A stretch of 34,166 bases of DNA, from the NCBI GenBank assembly GCA_945861615.1, contig CAMAVH010000017.1, forward strand, positions 1 to 34,166. The letters run 5' to 3'. Positions 32,234-34,166 of this stretch are shown here, in pieces. Within the stretch, counting starts at the first letter, position 1. Every line of letters begins with the position of its first letter. This DNA comes from Rhizobium sp. Q54 (GTDB lineage Bacteria; Pseudomonadota; Alphaproteobacteria; SMXQ01). Below the pieces are notes generated by a model. The model ran no database searches and was not told where the DNA came from. It worked only from the letters and a program-made list of their open reading frames with translations. The position numbers and the translations under genes were made by a program.

Positions 32234-33006
32234 TGTCGATCAATCTTCGTCGCGCCCTGCTGCCGGCGCTCGGCCTGCTCGCCGCGCTCAGCGTCCCGGC
32301 GTTCGCCGCCGAAGGCGAAATCAAGATACCGAAGCAGTCCTGGTCCTTCTCCGGCCCGCTCGGCACCTATGATCGCGCCGCGCTGCAGCGCGGTTTCCAG
32401 ATCTACAAGGAAGTCTGCTCGGCCTGCCATGCGATGAGCCTGGTCGCTTACCGCAACCTGACCGCGCTCGGCTTCTCCGACGCCGAAGTGAAGGCCATCG
32501 CCGCCAGCGTCGAGGTGCAGGACAAGGAGCCCAACGATCAGGGCGAATATGTCATGCGCCAGGGCCGTGCCGCGGATCACTTCAAGGCGCCCTTTGCCAA
32601 CGAGCAGGCGGCCCGCGCCGCCAACAACGGCGCCTATCCGCCCGATCTGTCTCTGATCACCAAGGCGCGCGTCGGCGGCAGCGACTATCTCTATGCGCTG
32701 CTCACCGGCTACAAGCCGGCGCCGGCCGGCATGACCGTGCCGGACGGCATGTATTACAACGATTCGTTCCTCGGCCATCTGATCGCCATGGCGCCGCCGC
32801 TCTCGGACGGCGCCGTGACCTACGCCGACAACACGGCGACGACCGTGCCGCAGCTCGCCAAGGACGTGACGACCTTCCTGACCTGGGCCGCCGAGCCCGA
32901 GATGGAAGAGCGCAAGCGCCTCGGCGTGAAGGTCGTGCTGTTCCTGTTGCTGATGACCGGCGTGATCTTCGCCTGGAAGCGCAAGGTCTGGAAAGACCTG
33001 CACTAA
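32233..33006 (+). CDS. petC: cytochrome c1 subunit of the bc1 complex
   Basis: The 257-residue precursor has a signal peptide (cleavage near VPAFA|AEGEI), a single covalent haem site CSACH (C62, C65, H66), axial methionine M186 in HLIAMAPPL, and a C-terminal membrane anchor (233-248) followed by the basic tail KRKVWKDLH. The start is TAATG, overlapping the petB stop, and AGGAGAAAG-like sequence upstream (GGAGAAAG) provides the ribosome site. It passes electrons from the Rieske protein to soluble or membrane cytochrome c. It ends the operon before a strong terminator. Confidence 0.97.
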   Translation: MSINLRRALLPALGLLAALSVPAFAAEGEIKIPKQSWSFSGPLGTYDRAALQRGFQIYKEVCSACHAMSLVAYRNLTALGFSDAEVKAIAASVEVQDKEPNDQGEYVMRQGRAADHFKAPFANEQAARAANNGAYPPDLSLITKARVGGSDYLYALLTGYKPAPAGMTVPDGMYYNDSFLGHLIAMAPPLSDGAVTYADNTATTVPQLAKDVTTFLTWAAEPEMEERKRLGVKVVLFLLLMTGVIFAWKRKVWKDLH

Positions 33007-33030
33007 CAGCGCCATCGCAGACCCCGATAA

Positions 33031-33061
33031 AAAACGCCCCGTCAAACCGACGGGGCGTTTT
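33031..33061. terminator. intrinsic terminator of petABC
   Basis: AAAACGCCCCGTC (33031-33043), loop AAACC, GACGGGGCGTTTT (33049-33061): a perfect 13-base-pair stem with A and T flanks, usable in both directions. It separates petC from the convergent fourth Bug gene. Confidence 0.9.
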
Positions 33062-33087
33062 GCTTCGTGAGCTTGGTGAAGCTGCTT

Positions 33088-34095
33088 CTAGCGCACGGTC
33101 TCCTTGGCCTTTTCGATCAGGCGCGGCGGCGCGTTGTAGATCTCGTCGATGATCTTGGCCGCGCTGGCGCCGTCGAGGCTGCCGACCAGCGGCAGGTCGG
33201 CCTTGGCGGCTTCGGCGACGAACTGCGCATCCTTGATCGCGCCATCGAAGCCCTTGCGCAACAGCGCGATGCGATCGGCCGGCACGCTTTTGGAGGCGAT
33301 ATAGGGCCGGCCCACGCGATCGGCGGCGGTGAGCAGCTTCAGCACCGTCTTGTCGTCGTCGTTCTTCAGGAGATCGCCGGCAAAGGGCACGCCCGCCTGC
33401 AGGTTGGGAATCGCGTCGGGCGTGAATTTCACGAGCGGCGTGATCTTCTTTTCGGTCAGCCAGTTCGGCGGATTGCTGCTCCAGGCGCCGCAGCCGCCGT
33501 CCAATTCGCCGCGCTCGATGGCCAAGCGCTCTTCGGCGCTGCCGGGATAGCCGGTGATGATTTTGATCTTCGCGCCATAAAGGTTCTTCAGCGTGGCGGC
33601 ATTGTTGTAGCTGGAGCTGCCGGTCTGCTGCGTGCCGATGTTGAAGTTCGCCCGCTTCATCAGGTCGTCCCAGGTTTTCACGCCCGTGGCGTGCCAAGCG
33701 TAGCAGGCGCGCAGATCGGCGGTGATGCTGCCGATCCAGGCGACGTCGGACAGCTTGAGTTTGATCTTTTCCGGCGCCGTCAGCGATTCGACGATCACGC
33801 CGGGATTGAAGGCGGTGATGACGCTGCCGTCTTTCGGCGCCGTGGTATCGAGATAGAGTACGGCCTTCAGACTGCCGCTACCGGGCATGTTCTGCACGAT
33901 GATGGTGGGGTTGCCCGGCAGGTATTGGGCGTAGCTGCGCGCCAAGAGGCGCGTGTAAGTGTCGTAGCCGCCGCCCGGCGTCGCGCCGACGACCAAGTTG
34001 ACGGTTTTGAATTGGTAACTTTGCGCGGCGGCTGGCGCGGCGATGGCCAGACTGATGGCGCTGGCGGCCAGCAGGCCGCAAATGGCGTGACGCAT
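33088..34095 (-). CDS. Bug/TctC-family periplasmic solute-binding protein (copy 4)
   Basis: This is a 335-residue exported binding protein. The signal peptide ends near residue 24 (APAAA|QSYQF). Family motifs are GATPGGGYDTYTRLLAR, YLPGNPTIIVQNMPGSGS and ITGYPGSAEERLAIERGELD. It lacks the spacing of the ligand loop seen in copies 1-3: it has NIGTQQTGSSSYNN where copies 1 and 2 have SSRDFP. Its ligand probably differs (inference). The ATG at 34095 has GGGGGAT ten bases upstream. It stands alone here, separated from the catabolic region by 20 kb, and converges with petABC. Upstream of it is a long inverted repeat. No transporter membrane genes are visible. Confidence 0.9.
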   Translation of the reverse strand: MRHAICGLLAASAISLAIAAPAAAQSYQFKTVNLVVGATPGGGYDTYTRLLARSYAQYLPGNPTIIVQNMPGSGSLKAVLYLDTTAPKDGSVITAFNPGVIVESLTAPEKIKLKLSDVAWIGSITADLRACYAWHATGVKTWDDLMKRANFNIGTQQTGSSSYNNAATLKNLYGAKIKIITGYPGSAEERLAIERGELDGGCGAWSSNPPNWLTEKKITPLVKFTPDAIPNLQAGVPFAGDLLKNDDDKTVLKLLTAADRVGRPYIASKSVPADRIALLRKGFDGAIKDAQFVAEAAKADLPLVGSLDGASAAKIIDEIYNAPPRLIEKAKETVR

Positions 34096-34115
34096 GGGCG
34101 ATATCCCCCTGTTAT

Positions 34116-34157
34116 GTGAAGCCCCGAGACGAGAACCGGGCCGTCTCGCGTCTTCAC
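34116..34157. promoter_or_regulatory. two-block inverted repeat upstream of the fourth Bug gene
   Basis: GTGAAG (34116-34121) pairs with CTTCAC (34152-34157), and CGAGACG (34125-34131) with CGTCTCG (34142-34148), separated by symmetric 3-base mismatched blocks and a 10-base loop. It lies 20 bases from the start codon, just ahead of the Shine-Dalgarno on the minus strand. It could be a leader hairpin or a DNA operator. The window ends nine bases beyond it. Confidence 0.5.
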
Positions 34158-34166
34158 GCGAGCGGC

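Noticed and set aside
30989..33006. Fused cytochrome b/c1 (fbcH) as in Bradyrhizobium
   Set aside because: A TAATG junction at 32231-32235 separates two genes, and cytochrome c1 has its own signal peptide.

Overview
The window is high-GC chromosomal DNA from an alphaproteobacterium, most likely a member of the Hyphomicrobiales (Rhizobiales). This rests on the joint presence of a RibBX-type riboflavin gene, trmL-hemF next to petABC, a MoxR/DUF58/DUF4159 operon facing a DUF1285/NudL-type/small membrane protein/CCA-transferase operon, and a rhizobial-style palindromic repeat. petB and petC are separate, unlike the fused fbcH of Bradyrhizobium. I recognise no phage, IS element, CRISPR array, rRNA or tRNA gene.

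Layout. (1) 1-1389: queuosine maturation genes queG and the start of queA, minus strand. (2) 1.5-14.7 kb: an accessory catabolic region. A MarR regulator is followed by two class II aldolase/decarboxylase paralogs and two Bug-type periplasmic binding proteins. A minus-strand operon of two alpha/beta hydrolases, a luciferase-like flavin monooxygenase and a flavin reductase comes next, then ribBX. A third Bug protein with a thiamine-diphosphate enzyme closes the region. A tiny ORF with an extraordinarily long Shine-Dalgarno match and its own promoter and terminator lies at 6106-6312. (3) 14.7-17.8 kb: envelope and regulator genes: a CigR/RcnB-like exported protein, a LysR regulator, two near-identical glycine-zipper lipoproteins around an AT-rich island, and a DoxX membrane protein. 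(4) 17.9-25.0 kb: the minus-strand operon moxR, DUF58, DUF4159, large vWA-like membrane protein. (5) 25.1-28.5 kb: the divergent, translationally coupled operon DUF1285, CoA pyrophosphatase, small membrane protein, cca, SGNH hydrolase, closed by a palindromic repeat. (6) 28.7-33.1 kb: trmL-hemF on the minus strand and petABC (cytochrome bc1) on the plus strand. (7) 33.1-34.1 kb: a fourth Bug protein.

How the parts may work together. In the catabolic region Bug proteins would bind a small carboxylate in the periplasm. The monooxygenase, fed reduced flavin by the reductase, would oxidise a ring or heteroatom substrate. The hydrolases would cleave the product, and the aldolase-fold and ThDP enzymes would finish by C-C cleavage or decarboxylation. 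ribBX nearby would support flavin supply. The substrate cannot be read from the sequence. No TctA/TctB membrane subunits lie near any of the four Bug genes.

The most unusual signals are the small ORF/RNA unit at 6.1-6.3 kb, the structured leader before the first Bug gene (3784-3903) in which the Shine-Dalgarno can pair with an upstream anti-sequence, the degenerate RibA half of RibBX, and the inverted repeat before the fourth Bug gene.
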